The translations under genes were made by a program, and so were the position numbers. From Thermopolyspora flexuosa (GTDB lineage Bacteria > Actinomycetota > Actinomycetes > Streptosporangiales > Streptosporangiaceae), in assembly GCF_006716785.1 (NCBI RefSeq), contig NZ_VFPQ01000001.1:2294001-2358000 (forward strand): a stretch of 64,000 nt of DNA, read 5' to 3'. Below the pieces are notes generated by a model that was not told the origin of the DNA, ran no database searches, and was given only the letters and a program-made list of their open reading frames with translations. Of the stretch, positions 37,779-46,476 are shown piece by piece (positions within the stretch are counted from its first letter, which is position 1; the number at the start of each line of letters is the position of its first letter).

Positions 37779-38975
37779 ATGAAGGTGCCGACCTTTAGGG
37801 TTCCGGGCCTCCGCAGGCGGAAGGGCGACGACCTTCCCGGGCTGACGGCGACGGCGAGGATCGATCGGCGGACCAAGAGGCTCACCAAGCGTCTCAGGAC
37901 CGGCGAGATCGCGATCATCGATCACGTCGACATCGACCGGGTGAGCGCGGAGGCGCTGGTCGCATGCGGTGCGGCGGCCGTGATCAACGTCGCCTCCAGC
38001 ATCAGCGGCCGGTACCCGAACCTCGGCCCGAAGATCCTGCTCGAGGCGGGCATCCCGCTGATCGACAACGCCAGCCCGGAGCTGTTTGAGCGGGTGCGCG
38101 ACGGCGACGTGGTACGCGTGCACGAGGGCCAGGTGTACGTCGGGGACGAGCTGGTCGGCAAGGGCGAGCCGCGCACCATGGAGAGCGTCGAGGCGGCGAT
38201 GGCCGAGGCGCGGGCCGGGCTGTCGCTGCAGATCGAGGCGTTCACCGCGAACACGATGGAGTTCATCCGCCGTGAGCGCGACCTGCTCATCGACGGCGTC
38301 GGCGTGCCCGAGATCCGCACCCGCATGGAGGGCCGGCACGCCCTGGTGGTGGTCCGCGGCTACCACTACAAGGAGGACCTCGCGGCGCTGCGGCCGTACA
38401 TCCGCGAGTACCGGCCGGTTCTCGTCGGCGTGGACGGCGGCGCCGACGCGCTGCTCGAGGCCGGGTACCGGCCCGACATCATCATCGGCGACTTCGACTC
38501 GGTCTCCGCCAAGGCGATCACCTGCGGCGCCGAGCTCGTCGTGCACGCCTACCGGGACGGCCGGGCCCCCGGCCTGGAGACGGTCCGCAGGCTCGGGCAG
38601 GACGCGGTGGTGTTCCCCGCGGCCGGCACGAGCGAGGACGTGGCGCTGCTGATGTGCGACGACAAGGGCGCGAGCCTCATCGTCACCGTCGGCACCCACT
38701 GGACCCTCGAGGAGTTCCTCGACAAGGGCCGGGCCGGCATGTCGAGCACCTTCCTCACCCGGCTGCGGGTCGGCAGCAAGGTGATCGAGGCGAAGGGCGT
38801 GAGCAGGCTGTACCGCAGCCGCATCTCCGCGGGATCGCTGCTCATGCTGGTCGCGACCGCCCTGATCACGATCGGGGTCGTGCTGTACAGCGCGCCCGTG
38901 GGCAAGGTCTGGCTGAACGGCCTGCGCGACACCTGGAACGGATTCATCTTCTGGCTGGTCGGACTGTTCTCGTGA
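37779..38975 (+). CDS. steA: SteA-like cytokinetic ring protein
   Basis: SteA-family proteins were identified in Corynebacterineae as division-site proteins that work with SteB to promote cell separation (M. tuberculosis Rv1697). The 398-residue protein has a central domain related to thiamine pyrophosphokinase (VGVDGGADALLEAG, DIIIGDFDSVS, FPAAGTSEDVALL) and one C-terminal membrane segment (about 355-380) followed by a short tail. The TPK-like site may be a nucleotide-binding remnant. ATG 37779 has AGGA 8 bases upstream; a GTG directly before it is an alternative. The stop overlaps the mctB start (GTGA). Confidence 0.9.
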   Translation: MKVPTFRVPGLRRRKGDDLPGLTATARIDRRTKRLTKRLRTGEIAIIDHVDIDRVSAEALVACGAAAVINVASSISGRYPNLGPKILLEAGIPLIDNASPELFERVRDGDVVRVHEGQVYVGDELVGKGEPRTMESVEAAMAEARAGLSLQIEAFTANTMEFIRRERDLLIDGVGVPEIRTRMEGRHALVVVRGYHYKEDLAALRPYIREYRPVLVGVDGGADALLEAGYRPDIIIGDFDSVSAKAITCGAELVVHAYRDGRAPGLETVRRLGQDAVVFPAAGTSEDVALLMCDDKGASLIVTVGTHWTLEEFLDKGRAGMSSTFLTRLRVGSKVIEAKGVSRLYRSRISAGSLLMLVATALITIGVVLYSAPVGKVWLNGLRDTWNGFIFWLVGLFS

Positions 38976-39943
38976 TCGATTTCCGGTATCACCTCGTCTC
39001 CATCGTCGCGATCTTCCTCGCGCTCACGGTCGGCATCGTGATGGGCAGCACCGTGCTGCAGGAGCCGCTGATCAAGTCGGCCGAGGAGACCACCGCGCAG
39101 CTGCGTCAGAGCAATGAGGAGTACCGGCGGGAGAACACCGGGCTGCGGCAGCGGGAGGCCGGGTACGACGCGTTCGTGACCGCCACCGGCCCGACGCTGC
39201 TGCGCGGCATGCTCGCCGGCGAGCAGGTCGTGGTCGTCGAGGCGCCGGGCGCCGACTCCGACATGCGCGGCCCGGTCACCGAGGTGCTCACCGCCGCCGG
39301 GGCCACGGTCACCGGCTGGATCACGCTCACCGACAAGTACCTCGCCGCCGACCAGGCCGGGCTGGTCGACCAGCTCGCCACCACGCTCAAGCCGGCCGAG
39401 GTCACCTTCCCCGAGCAGGCCGGGCCGTACGACAAGGCGGCGCTGGTGCTGGCGAACGCCCTGGTCAGCGGCGAGGCCGGCGGGTCGGCGAAGAAGGACG
39501 CCGGGGCGCTCGGCGTGCTCGGCGGGTTCGCGGACGCCGGGCTGCTCAGCGTCGAGGAGGAGCCGGAGGCGCGCGCCGGGTCGGCGATCGTGATCGCCCC
39601 CGCCGAGGTGTACGACGGCAAGGACGCCGAGGCGCGGACCGGGGCCGTGGTGGCGCTGGCCACCGCGCTCGACGACGCGGGCCGGGGCGCCGTGGTCACC
39701 GGGACGCTGGACGCTGCGGGCAACGGGGGCGTGCTCACCGCGATCCGCGACACCGGCGAGGTGGCCGCCAAGGTCTCCACCGTGGACACGCTCGACATGA
39801 GCGCCGGCCGCGCCGCCCTCGTCTTCGCGCTGCGCGAGCAGCTCGACGGCGGCACCGGCCAGTACGGCATCGGCCCCGCCGCGGGCTCCTTCCTGCCTGC
39901 CGTCTCGCCCAGCCCCACCCCGGCGGCCGAGTCCGGCGGCTGA
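38972..39943 (+). CDS. mctB: MctB/SteB-family membrane protein
   Basis: The 323-residue protein begins with an N-terminal membrane anchor (VIDFRYHLVSIVAIFLALTV) and a coiled coil (about 30-60), followed by an extracytoplasmic domain and a Pro/Ser-rich end. The family is known as MctB (Rv1698, a copper-linked channel in mycobacteria) and as SteB, the partner of SteA in corynebacteria. This organism probably has no mycolate outer membrane, so the SteB-like role in division is the more likely reading; this is inference. It starts inside the steA stop codon, so the two are coupled. Confidence 0.88.
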   Translation: MIDFRYHLVSIVAIFLALTVGIVMGSTVLQEPLIKSAEETTAQLRQSNEEYRRENTGLRQREAGYDAFVTATGPTLLRGMLAGEQVVVVEAPGADSDMRGPVTEVLTAAGATVTGWITLTDKYLAADQAGLVDQLATTLKPAEVTFPEQAGPYDKAALVLANALVSGEAGGSAKKDAGALGVLGGFADAGLLSVEEEPEARAGSAIVIAPAEVYDGKDAEARTGAVVALATALDDAGRGAVVTGTLDAAGNGGVLTAIRDTGEVAAKVSTVDTLDMSAGRAALVFALREQLDGGTGQYGIGPAAGSFLPAVSPSPTPAAESGG

Positions 39944-40163
39944 CGGCCCGCCGCCCGCGCGGCCGGATAACGGTTCGCGCGCCCGCCGGCGTCGGGTGTG
40001 CGTCGCGTGTCGCGCCGCACGGCGGGCGGTGGCAGGGTGGGCATCGCGGTGCGCCGCCCGCACCGGCCCCGGCGGGCCGGTCGCCGGACACCCGCCCGCG
40101 CGGGGCCGCGTTGCGATCGCGGGCCCGCCCCCGGTGACGGAATCTTTCACGAAGGGACCTTCC

Positions 40164-41123
40164 GTGGCGCGTTCACTCTCCCGCGCGTTGCTCGGCGCCG
40201 TGGCCGGCGCCGCACTCGGCGCGGCCGCCGCCCGTGCGGCCTACGCGGCGTTCCGCCGCAGGCCCCCGGCCGGCGACGAGAAGACCTGGACCCGTACCAA
40301 CCACCGCGGCGAGCCCATCACCCTGCTCGAGGGGCCGGCGTTCGTCGCCGGCGCCTCCGCCGCCGCGGCCGCCGTGCCCGGCCTGCCGGCCCGCCACCGG
40401 GCCGCGGCGGTGCTCGCCGGGCTGGGCAGCGGCGTGCTCGGCGCCTACGACGACCTGTACGGCGCGACCTCGTCGAAGGGCTTCAAGGGCCACCTCGGCG
40501 CGCTCGCCCGGGGCGAGGTGACCAGCGGGGCGGTGAAGCTGCTCGGCATCGGCGCCACCGGCCTCGCCGCCGCGGCGCTCGTCTCCCGCGGCCCCGCCGA
40601 CACCCTCGTCAACGGCGCGCTCGTCGCGGGCTCCGCCAACCTCGCCAACCTCTTCGACCTGCGCCCCGGCCGGGCGATCAAGGTCGGGCTGCTCACCGGC
40701 GTGCCGCTGCTCGCCGCCTCGCTGGCGAAGGCCGCCCGGGGCGACGCGGCCGGGGCGTCCGCCGCCGCGCTCGCCGCGGCCCCGCTCGGCGCGGCCGTGG
40801 CGCTGCTGCCGGAGGACCTCGGCGAGCGCGCCATGCTCGGCGACGCGGGCGCCAACGCACTCGGGGCGCTGGTCGGGCTCGCCGCCGCGACCCGGCTGGG
40901 CCGTGCCGGGCGGCTCGCCGCGCTCGGCACCGTGGTCGCGCTCACCGCCGCCTCGGAGAAGATCAGCTTCACCAAGGTGATCGCGGGCAACCCGGTGCTC
41001 AACCGGATCGACATGTGGGGGCGGCGCCCCGCGCCCGCACCCGCGCCCGAGCCCACCGGCGGCGACTCCCCGGCGAGCGAGGCCGCGCAGGCCCCGGCCG
41101 CGGCGGAGGCCGCCACCCCGTGA
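40164..41123 (+). CDS. Polyprenyl-phosphate sugar-phosphate transferase-like membrane protein (MraY/WecA superfamily)
   Basis: The 319-residue protein is almost entirely hydrophobic, with about eight to ten membrane segments. It shows the marks of the MraY/WecA superfamily: GAYDDLYG (Asp96-Asp97, the catalytic pair), N-x2-N-x2-D at 159-165 (NLANLFD), and MLGDAGANALGALVG (Asp227). The usual DGLDG after the second motif is replaced by DLRPG, and the histidine-rich loop of true MraY is missing. Members move a sugar phosphate onto undecaprenyl phosphate. The donor here is unknown. The GTG start at 40164 lies after GAAGGGACC, and the stop overlaps the start of the MurJ-like gene. Confidence 0.75.
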   Translation: MARSLSRALLGAVAGAALGAAAARAAYAAFRRRPPAGDEKTWTRTNHRGEPITLLEGPAFVAGASAAAAAVPGLPARHRAAAVLAGLGSGVLGAYDDLYGATSSKGFKGHLGALARGEVTSGAVKLLGIGATGLAAAALVSRGPADTLVNGALVAGSANLANLFDLRPGRAIKVGLLTGVPLLAASLAKAARGDAAGASAAALAAAPLGAAVALLPEDLGERAMLGDAGANALGALVGLAAATRLGRAGRLAALGTVVALTAASEKISFTKVIAGNPVLNRIDMWGRRPAPAPAPEPTGGDSPASEAAQAPAAAEAATP

Positions 41124-42814
41124 GCACCACCGCGCGGCGGCTCGGGCAGGGGGTCGCCGGGGCCGCGGTCCTCATCGCGGTGATCACGATCGCCGCCCGG
41201 GTGACCGGGTTCGGCAAGCAGCTCGCGTTCGCGCGCACGGTCGGCACCAACTGCCTGGCGACCGCCTACTACACCGCCAACCAGGTGCCGAACCTCGTGT
41301 TCGAGCTCGTCGTCGGCGGGGCGCTGGCGGGCATGGTGGTGCCCGTGCTCGCCGGGGCCGCCGCCCGCTCGCTCGGCGACGGGCCGGACGCCGCGGCGGC
41401 CCGGGCCGAGGCCGGGCACATCGCCTCCGCGCTGCTCACCTGGGTGCTCGTGCTGCTCGTGCCGCTCGCCGTGCTCGTCGCGCTCGCGGCCGGACCGGTG
41501 ATCGGCCTGTTCACCGGCGGCGACGTGGCGGGCTGCGACACCGCCGCGGTGGTCGACGTCGCCACCCGGATGCTGGTGGTGTTCGCCCCCCAGATCCCGC
41601 TGTACGGCCTCGCCGTCGTGCTCTACGGCGTGCTGCAGGCCCACCGCCGGTTCGGCCCGCCCGCGCTCGCGCCGCTCGTGTCGAGCCTCGTGGTGATCGT
41701 CGCGTACCTGGCGTTCCCGGCGCTGAGCGGCGGCGTCCGGGACGTGGGCGCGGTGCCGGCCGCGGCCGAGCTCGTGCTGTCCGTCGGCACCACCCTCGGC
41801 GTGCTCTCCCTCGTGCTCACCGTCGTCGGACCGGCCGCGCGGCTGCGCCTGCCGCTCAGGCCCACGCTGCGCTTCCCCGGCGGCGTCGCCGCGCGGGTGC
41901 GCCGCCTCGCGCTCGCCGGGCTCGCCGGGCTCGTCGCCCAGCAGCTCGCCATGGCCGCGGTGATCCTGCTCGCCAACCGGGAGATCGGCGGCGGGGCGCT
42001 CGCCGCGTACAGCTTCGCCTGGGCGATCTACCAGGTGCCCTACGCCGTGCTCGCCGTACCGATCGCCACCAGCGCCTTCCCCGCGCTGTCGGCGCAGGCC
42101 GACGGCCGGGACGGCGACCCGGAGGCCTTCGCCCGGCTCGCCGCGCAGACCACCCGGGCGGTGGTGCTCGTCTCCGGGCTGGCCGCGGGGGTGCTCGCCG
42201 CCGCGGCGGCGCCGATCGCGCAGGTGTTCATCGCGGGCATGGGCGGCAACGTGCCCGCCCCCTGGTTCGCCCGCGCCATCGCCCTGTTCGCCCCGGGCCT
42301 GGTCGGCTACGGGCTGATCGCCCACCTCAGCCGCGTGCTGTACGCCACCGGGCGGGGCCGGGCCGCGGCCACCGGGACGGTCGCGGGCTGGGGCGTGGTG
42401 ATCGTGGCCCAGGCGGCCTTCGCGGTCGCCCTGCCGCAGGACTGGAAGCTCGGCGGCCTCGCGGCCGGCAGCGCCGTCGGCATGACCGCCGGGGCCGCCG
42501 TCCTGCTCGTCTCCGTGGTCCGGGACCGGGGCGCCCGCGCGGTCGCCGGGCTGCCCAGGGCGGTGCTCGCCGCGCTCGCCGGCGGCCTGGCCGGGTGGCT
42601 CGCCGGGGCCGGGGTGGTCGCGCTCGCCGGGGACGCCGGGGTGTGGGGGAGCGTGGCGGTGACCGTGCTCGCCGCGCTCGCCGCCGGCCTCGCCGGGGTG
42701 GCCGTCGCCGCGGCCACCGACCCCGCCGACGTCCGCGCCGCGCTCGCCCGCGTGCGCCCCCGGGGCGGGGGAGGATGGACCGCACGATCGTCAGGGGAGG
42801 ACGCCGATGGGTGA
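41120..42814 (+). CDS. MurJ-like lipid flippase (second-type, MOP superfamily)
   Basis: The 564-residue protein has about 14 membrane segments and the MurJ/MviN opening (IAARVTGFGKQLAFARTVG, YYTANQVPNLVFELVVGGAL). MurJ turns lipid II over the membrane. The standard actinobacterial murJ lies near parAB at another locus, so this copy probably serves a different polyprenyl-linked substrate (inference from established gene order; the other locus is not in view). Its start overlaps the transferase-like gene, and its end overlaps the glycosyltransferase gene by 8 bases. The three therefore act as one translational unit. Confidence 0.9.
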   Translation: MSTTARRLGQGVAGAAVLIAVITIAARVTGFGKQLAFARTVGTNCLATAYYTANQVPNLVFELVVGGALAGMVVPVLAGAAARSLGDGPDAAAARAEAGHIASALLTWVLVLLVPLAVLVALAAGPVIGLFTGGDVAGCDTAAVVDVATRMLVVFAPQIPLYGLAVVLYGVLQAHRRFGPPALAPLVSSLVVIVAYLAFPALSGGVRDVGAVPAAAELVLSVGTTLGVLSLVLTVVGPAARLRLPLRPTLRFPGGVAARVRRLALAGLAGLVAQQLAMAAVILLANREIGGGALAAYSFAWAIYQVPYAVLAVPIATSAFPALSAQADGRDGDPEAFARLAAQTTRAVVLVSGLAAGVLAAAAAPIAQVFIAGMGGNVPAPWFARAIALFAPGLVGYGLIAHLSRVLYATGRGRAAATGTVAGWGVVIVAQAAFAVALPQDWKLGGLAAGSAVGMTAGAAVLLVSVVRDRGARAVAGLPRAVLAALAGGLAGWLAGAGVVALAGDAGVWGSVAVTVLAALAAGLAGVAVAAATDPADVRAALARVRPRGGGGWTARSSGEDADG

Positions 42815-44027
42815 GGAACCGGGGCAGGAGCGCGACCGCGCCTCCGTGGCGGAGACGCCGCAGGATCACGGTGCTCGCGGCCGGGAGGCGACGGGGGAGG
42901 CCGCCGCTTCCCGTGAGGGGGAGGGGCGCGCGCTGCGGATCGTGCTCGCGCTCGGCACGAGCGCGGGCGGCGTGGGGCGGCACGTGCGCATGCTCTGCGC
43001 CGGGCTGGCCGGCGCCGGGCACCGGGTGGTGGTCGCGGGGCCGCGCGGCACCGAGGAGACGTTCGGGTTCGGCCGGGCGGGCGCCCGGTTCGCCGAGGTC
43101 CCGATCGGGGACCGGCCGCGTCCGCTCGACGACGCCCGGGCGATCGCGCGGCTGCGCGCCGTCGCCGCGGGCGCGGACGTGGTGCACGCGCACGGCCTGC
43201 GCGCCGGGGCCCTCGCCGCGCTCGCCCTCACCGCCTCCCGCACCCCGCTCGTCGTCACCCTGCACAACGCCCCGCCCGCGGGCGGGCTCGCCGGGCGGAT
43301 CTTCGCCGCGCTGGAGCGCGTCGTGGCCCGCCGGGCCGACCTCGTGCTCGTGGTCTCCTCGGACCTGGCCGCGCGGATGCGCGCCCGCGGCGCCCGCGCG
43401 GTGGCGACCGCCGTGGTGCCCGCCCCCCAGCCCGCCCCCGCCGCGCGGCCGCCGGAGGCCGTCCGTGCCGAGCTCGGGGCCGGGAGGCGGCCCGTCCTGC
43501 TCACCGTCGCCCGCCTCGCCGCGCAGAAGGGCCTGGAGACGCTGCTCGACGCCGCGGCCGGGCCGTACCCGGAGGACCCGCTGTTCGTGATCGCGGGCGG
43601 CGGCCCGCTCGAATCCGGGCTGCGGGCGCGCATCGACCGCGAAGGGCTCCCGGTCCGCCTGCTCGGCCCCCGCGACGACGTGCCGGACCTGCTGCGGGCC
43701 GCCGACGCCCTGGTGGTGCCGAGCCGCTGGGAGGGCCAGCCGCTCGCCGTGCAGGAAGGGCTGCGGGCCGGGCTCCCGATCGTCGCCACCGCGGTCGGCG
43801 GCATCCCGGACATGGTCGGCGACGCCGCGCTGCTCGTGCCCGCCGGGGACGCCGCCGCGCTGCGCGACGCGGTCCGCCGCCTGCTCGGCGAGCCCGGCCT
43901 CGCCGCCCGCCTCGCCGAGGCCGCGGCGAAGCGCGGCGCGGACCTGCCCGGCGAGCGTGAGGCGGTCGCGGCGGTGCTGGGCGCCTACCGCGCGGCGGGC
44001 GCCGGGACGGACTCCGGCCAGAGGTGA
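42807..44027 (+). CDS. GT4-family glycosyltransferase
   Basis: This 406-residue GT-B enzyme carries an N-terminal disordered stretch (about 1-45). The acceptor half has TSAGGVGRHVRML and VVHAHGLRAG. The donor half has TVARLAAQKGLETLL, FVIAGGGPLE, and the E-x7-E nucleotide-sugar motif in EGQPLAVQEGLRAG. It is cytoplasmic or peripheral to the membrane. With the membrane transferase and flippase before it, it could extend the lipid-linked sugar before export. The ATG at 42807 overlaps the flippase gene. The gene is followed by a clean break before the riboswitch of terC. Confidence 0.9.
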   Translation: MGEEPGQERDRASVAETPQDHGARGREATGEAAASREGEGRALRIVLALGTSAGGVGRHVRMLCAGLAGAGHRVVVAGPRGTEETFGFGRAGARFAEVPIGDRPRPLDDARAIARLRAVAAGADVVHAHGLRAGALAALALTASRTPLVVTLHNAPPAGGLAGRIFAALERVVARRADLVLVVSSDLAARMRARGARAVATAVVPAPQPAPAARPPEAVRAELGAGRRPVLLTVARLAAQKGLETLLDAAAGPYPEDPLFVIAGGGPLESGLRARIDREGLPVRLLGPRDDVPDLLRAADALVVPSRWEGQPLAVQEGLRAGLPIVATAVGGIPDMVGDAALLVPAGDAAALRDAVRRLLGEPGLAARLAEAAAKRGADLPGEREAVAAVLGAYRAAGAGTDSGQR

Positions 44028-44096
44028 CCCGTTCGCCTCGTCCGCCCCGCAATGCCCGTACTGCCCACCCGATTAGGCGGCCGGAGATCCGATCCC

Positions 44097-44102
44097 TATA
44101 CT
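44097..44102 (+). promoter_or_regulatory. Promoter -10 box of the terC transcript
   Basis: TATACT at 44097-44102 matches the -10 consensus and lies 10-12 bases before the riboswitch starts. Only a weak -35 (TTAGGC, 44073-44078) precedes it at 18 bases. Confidence 0.6.
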
Positions 44103-44109
44103 GGCCGGG

Positions 44110-44222
44110 TTAGGAGGGGAGTATCCCTTCGCGGCAGTTCCGTCATCACGGTCGTCTCTGGACGGGACACCCGGGGCTGTCGGTCCGCGACGGTGCGGGC
44201 GGGAGAGACCTTCGGTCGTTTT
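44110..44222 (+). ncRNA. yybP-ykoY manganese riboswitch
   Basis: The leader contains the conserved blocks of this Mn2+-sensing riboswitch in order: GGGGAGTATCCCTTCGC (44115-44131), CGTCATCACGG (44141-44151) and the closing GGGAGAGACCTTCGGTC (44201-44217). The conserved GGGGAGTA and GAGACCTTCGG form the two L-loops that hold the manganese ions. The short terminal hairpin GACC-TTC-GGTC is followed by GTTTTGT, so transcription termination or ribosome-site control are both possible. It lies immediately before a TerC-family gene, the classic target in actinobacteria. Confidence 0.9.
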
Positions 44223-44245
44223 GTCATGCGTGCCGGAGGTGCTCC

Positions 44246-45538
44246 ATGGTTGTTCCCGCGTGGCTGTGGGCCGCCGTGATCGGCGGCCTTCTCCTTGTGC
44301 TGGTCTTCGACCTGTGGATCGTGGACCGGGGTGAGCCGCGGGAGTTCTCCATGCGGCAGGCCGGCCTGTGGGTCGGCTTTTACGTGACGCTCGCGGTGCT
44401 GTTCGGCATCGGGCTCTTCGTGCTGTACGGGGCCGATCCGGCCGGTGAATTTTTCGCCGGTTACATCACCGAGTACAGCCTCAGCGTGGACAACCTGTTC
44501 GTGTTCTACCTGATCATGAGCCGCTTCGCGGTGCCCCGGGTGTACCAGCACAAGGTGCTGCTCGTCGGGATCGTGATCGCACTGGTGATGCGCGGCTTCT
44601 TCATCGCCATCGGTGCGGCGGCGCTGCAGCGGTTCGACTGGCTGTTCTACATCTTCGGCGCGTTCCTGCTCTACACCGCGATCGGCATCCTGCGGGAGAA
44701 GGACGAGGACGAGGAGTTCAAGGAGAACCTCCTGCTGCGGTGGGCGCGGCGGGTGTTCCCCACCACCCCGGACTACGTCGGCTCCCGGATGACCGCCCGC
44801 GTCGACGGCCGGCTCATGGTCACCCCGATGCTCATCGTCATGATCGCCATCGGGACCACCGACCTGCTGTTCGCGGTCGACTCGATCCCCGCGATCTTCG
44901 GGCTGACCCAGGACGCGTTCATCGTCTTCACCGCGAACGCCTTCGCGCTCATGGGCCTGCGGCAGCTCTACTTCCTGCTGGGCGGCCTCATGCAGCGCCT
45001 GGTCTACATCGGCTACGGCCTCGCGGTCATCCTCGGCTTCATCGGCGTGAAGCTCATCCTCGAGGCGCTGCACGGCGACGGCGTGCACTGGGCCCCGGAG
45101 GTCCCGATCTGGCTCTCGCTCGCCGTGATCGGTGTGACCATGGTGATCACCACGGCGGCGAGCCTCGTCAAGTCGGGCCTCGACCGGCGGCGGCGCCTCG
45201 CCGAGCCGGCCGCCGAGCCCGCGCCGGGCGGCACCGGGGACGGCACGCCGGACGCCCCGGCCACCGGGACCCAGGACGGCACGGCGAACGGCGTGGCGGA
45301 CTCGTCGGCCGACGGCACCATGGAGGCCGTCACCGACGCCGCGCAGGACGGCGGGAAGGGCGGCACGCCGAACGGACGGCAGGCGCGCGTGACCGGCCCG
45401 CAGTCCGGCCCCGCGGGCACCCCGGTGACGAACCCGGCGCCGGAGCCGGTGCCGGACGCCGGGCCGAACGCCGTCCGGAACACCCCGCAGGGGTCCGTTC
45501 CGGGATCCGGAACCGCGGCGGAGCCCGGGCAGGCCTGA
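44246..45538 (+). CDS. terC: TerC-family membrane protein (probable manganese exporter)
   Basis: The 430-residue protein has seven to nine membrane segments in the first 310 residues, with the conserved acidic motifs YSLSVDNLFVFYLIMSRF and IGTTDLLFAVDSIPAIFGLT. TerC/Alx proteins export Mn2+ and load secreted metalloenzymes. The riboswitch just upstream supports a manganese role. The last 120 residues form a hydrophilic Gly/Thr/Asp/Pro-rich tail with repeated D-G-T steps, unusual in length for the family. The ATG at 44246 follows GGAGGT. A 16-base palindrome at 45583 may be the terminator. Confidence 0.92.
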   Translation: MVVPAWLWAAVIGGLLLVLVFDLWIVDRGEPREFSMRQAGLWVGFYVTLAVLFGIGLFVLYGADPAGEFFAGYITEYSLSVDNLFVFYLIMSRFAVPRVYQHKVLLVGIVIALVMRGFFIAIGAAALQRFDWLFYIFGAFLLYTAIGILREKDEDEEFKENLLLRWARRVFPTTPDYVGSRMTARVDGRLMVTPMLIVMIAIGTTDLLFAVDSIPAIFGLTQDAFIVFTANAFALMGLRQLYFLLGGLMQRLVYIGYGLAVILGFIGVKLILEALHGDGVHWAPEVPIWLSLAVIGVTMVITTAASLVKSGLDRRRRLAEPAAEPAPGGTGDGTPDAPATGTQDGTANGVADSSADGTMEAVTDAAQDGGKGGTPNGRQARVTGPQSGPAGTPVTNPAPEPVPDAGPNAVRNTPQGSVPGSGTAAEPGQA

Positions 45539-45582
45539 CGGGCGGGTAGCCTGGAAACCCACTCCCGGCACCCCGGGCCGCG

Positions 45583-45598
45583 GGGCGGCGCGCCGCCC
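45583..45598 (+). terminator. Candidate terminator after terC
   Basis: A perfect 16-base palindrome (GGGCGGCG and its complement) lies 45 bases after the terC stop. There is no U tract. The rest of the gap to 45819 holds the promoter of psd, with no clear boxes. Confidence 0.4.
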
Positions 45599-45819
45599 GC
45601 GATCGCGATGGCGCCGCTGCCGGGTCGCCGGTGGGCGCGGTGCGCGACGAGGCGCCTCGCGTCACCGGCGCGGAGCCGAACGCTCCTTACGGGGTGACGA
45701 ATTCGTCGACGAGCTTGTTTGCTTGTCGCGTTGTGCCGTAAAAGGGGTGGAGGATCGGTAACATCCAGCGTTGAACCGCATTCCGACCCTTACGTTAAGA
45801 ATCACGACAAAGGTTTCCA

Positions 45820-46476
45820 GTGTCCAACGATGCAGATAGTCGGGGGACCTCGCCTTCGCGCGGTCTCCGCCTGGCGCGGGGTGTCTCCCCCTGGCTCGCC
45901 CCGACTGCGGCCGCGGCGGCCGTCACCACCGCCCTCGCGACCCGCCGTCCCCGATGGGCTCTCGCGGCGGTCCCGCTGACCGCCCTCACCGGCGCGATGC
46001 TGTGGTTCTTCCGGGACCCGGAGCGCCGTCCCGGGACCGGGCGTCTCCTCTCGCCGGCCGACGGCGTGGTGCAGAGCATCGATCCCTGGCCGGACGGCCG
46101 CACCCGCGTGGCGATCTTCATGAGCCCGCTGGACGTGCACGTCAACCGGGCCCCCGCCGCGGGCACGGTGACCTCCGTCGAGTACGTGCCGGGCGGATTC
46201 CTGCCCGCGTTCAACAAGGACAGTGACAAGAACGAGCGCGTGGTGTGGCATTTCGACACCGCGCTCGGCGACCTCGAGCTGGTGCAGATCGCGGGAGCGG
46301 TCGCGCGCCGGATCGTGCCATACGTCGCCGCCGGAGCCAAGGTGGCGCAGGCCGAACGGATCGGGCTGATCCGGTTCGGCTCGCGGGTGGACGTCTACCT
46401 TCCCGAGGGCGTCGAACCCGCCGTGACCGTCGGGCAGAGGACCAAGGCAGGGGTGACACGCATTGACCGCGGCTGA
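45820..46476 (+). CDS. psd: Phosphatidylserine decarboxylase (short, archaetidylserine-type)
   Basis: Psd removes CO2 from phosphatidylserine to give phosphatidylethanolamine. The 218-residue protein is of the short class: a membrane segment at about 35-60, then PADGVVQSID, FMSPLDVHVNRAPAAGTV and the self-cleavage motif IRFGSRVDVYLP, whose Ser becomes the pyruvoyl cofactor. The GTG at 45820 follows AAAGG. pssA starts inside its last codons (TTG at 46463). Together they make phosphatidylethanolamine from CDP-diacylglycerol and serine. Confidence 0.93.
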   Translation: MSNDADSRGTSPSRGLRLARGVSPWLAPTAAAAAVTTALATRRPRWALAAVPLTALTGAMLWFFRDPERRPGTGRLLSPADGVVQSIDPWPDGRTRVAIFMSPLDVHVNRAPAAGTVTSVEYVPGGFLPAFNKDSDKNERVVWHFDTALGDLELVQIAGAVARRIVPYVAAGAKVAQAERIGLIRFGSRVDVYLPEGVEPAVTVGQRTKAGVTRIDRG

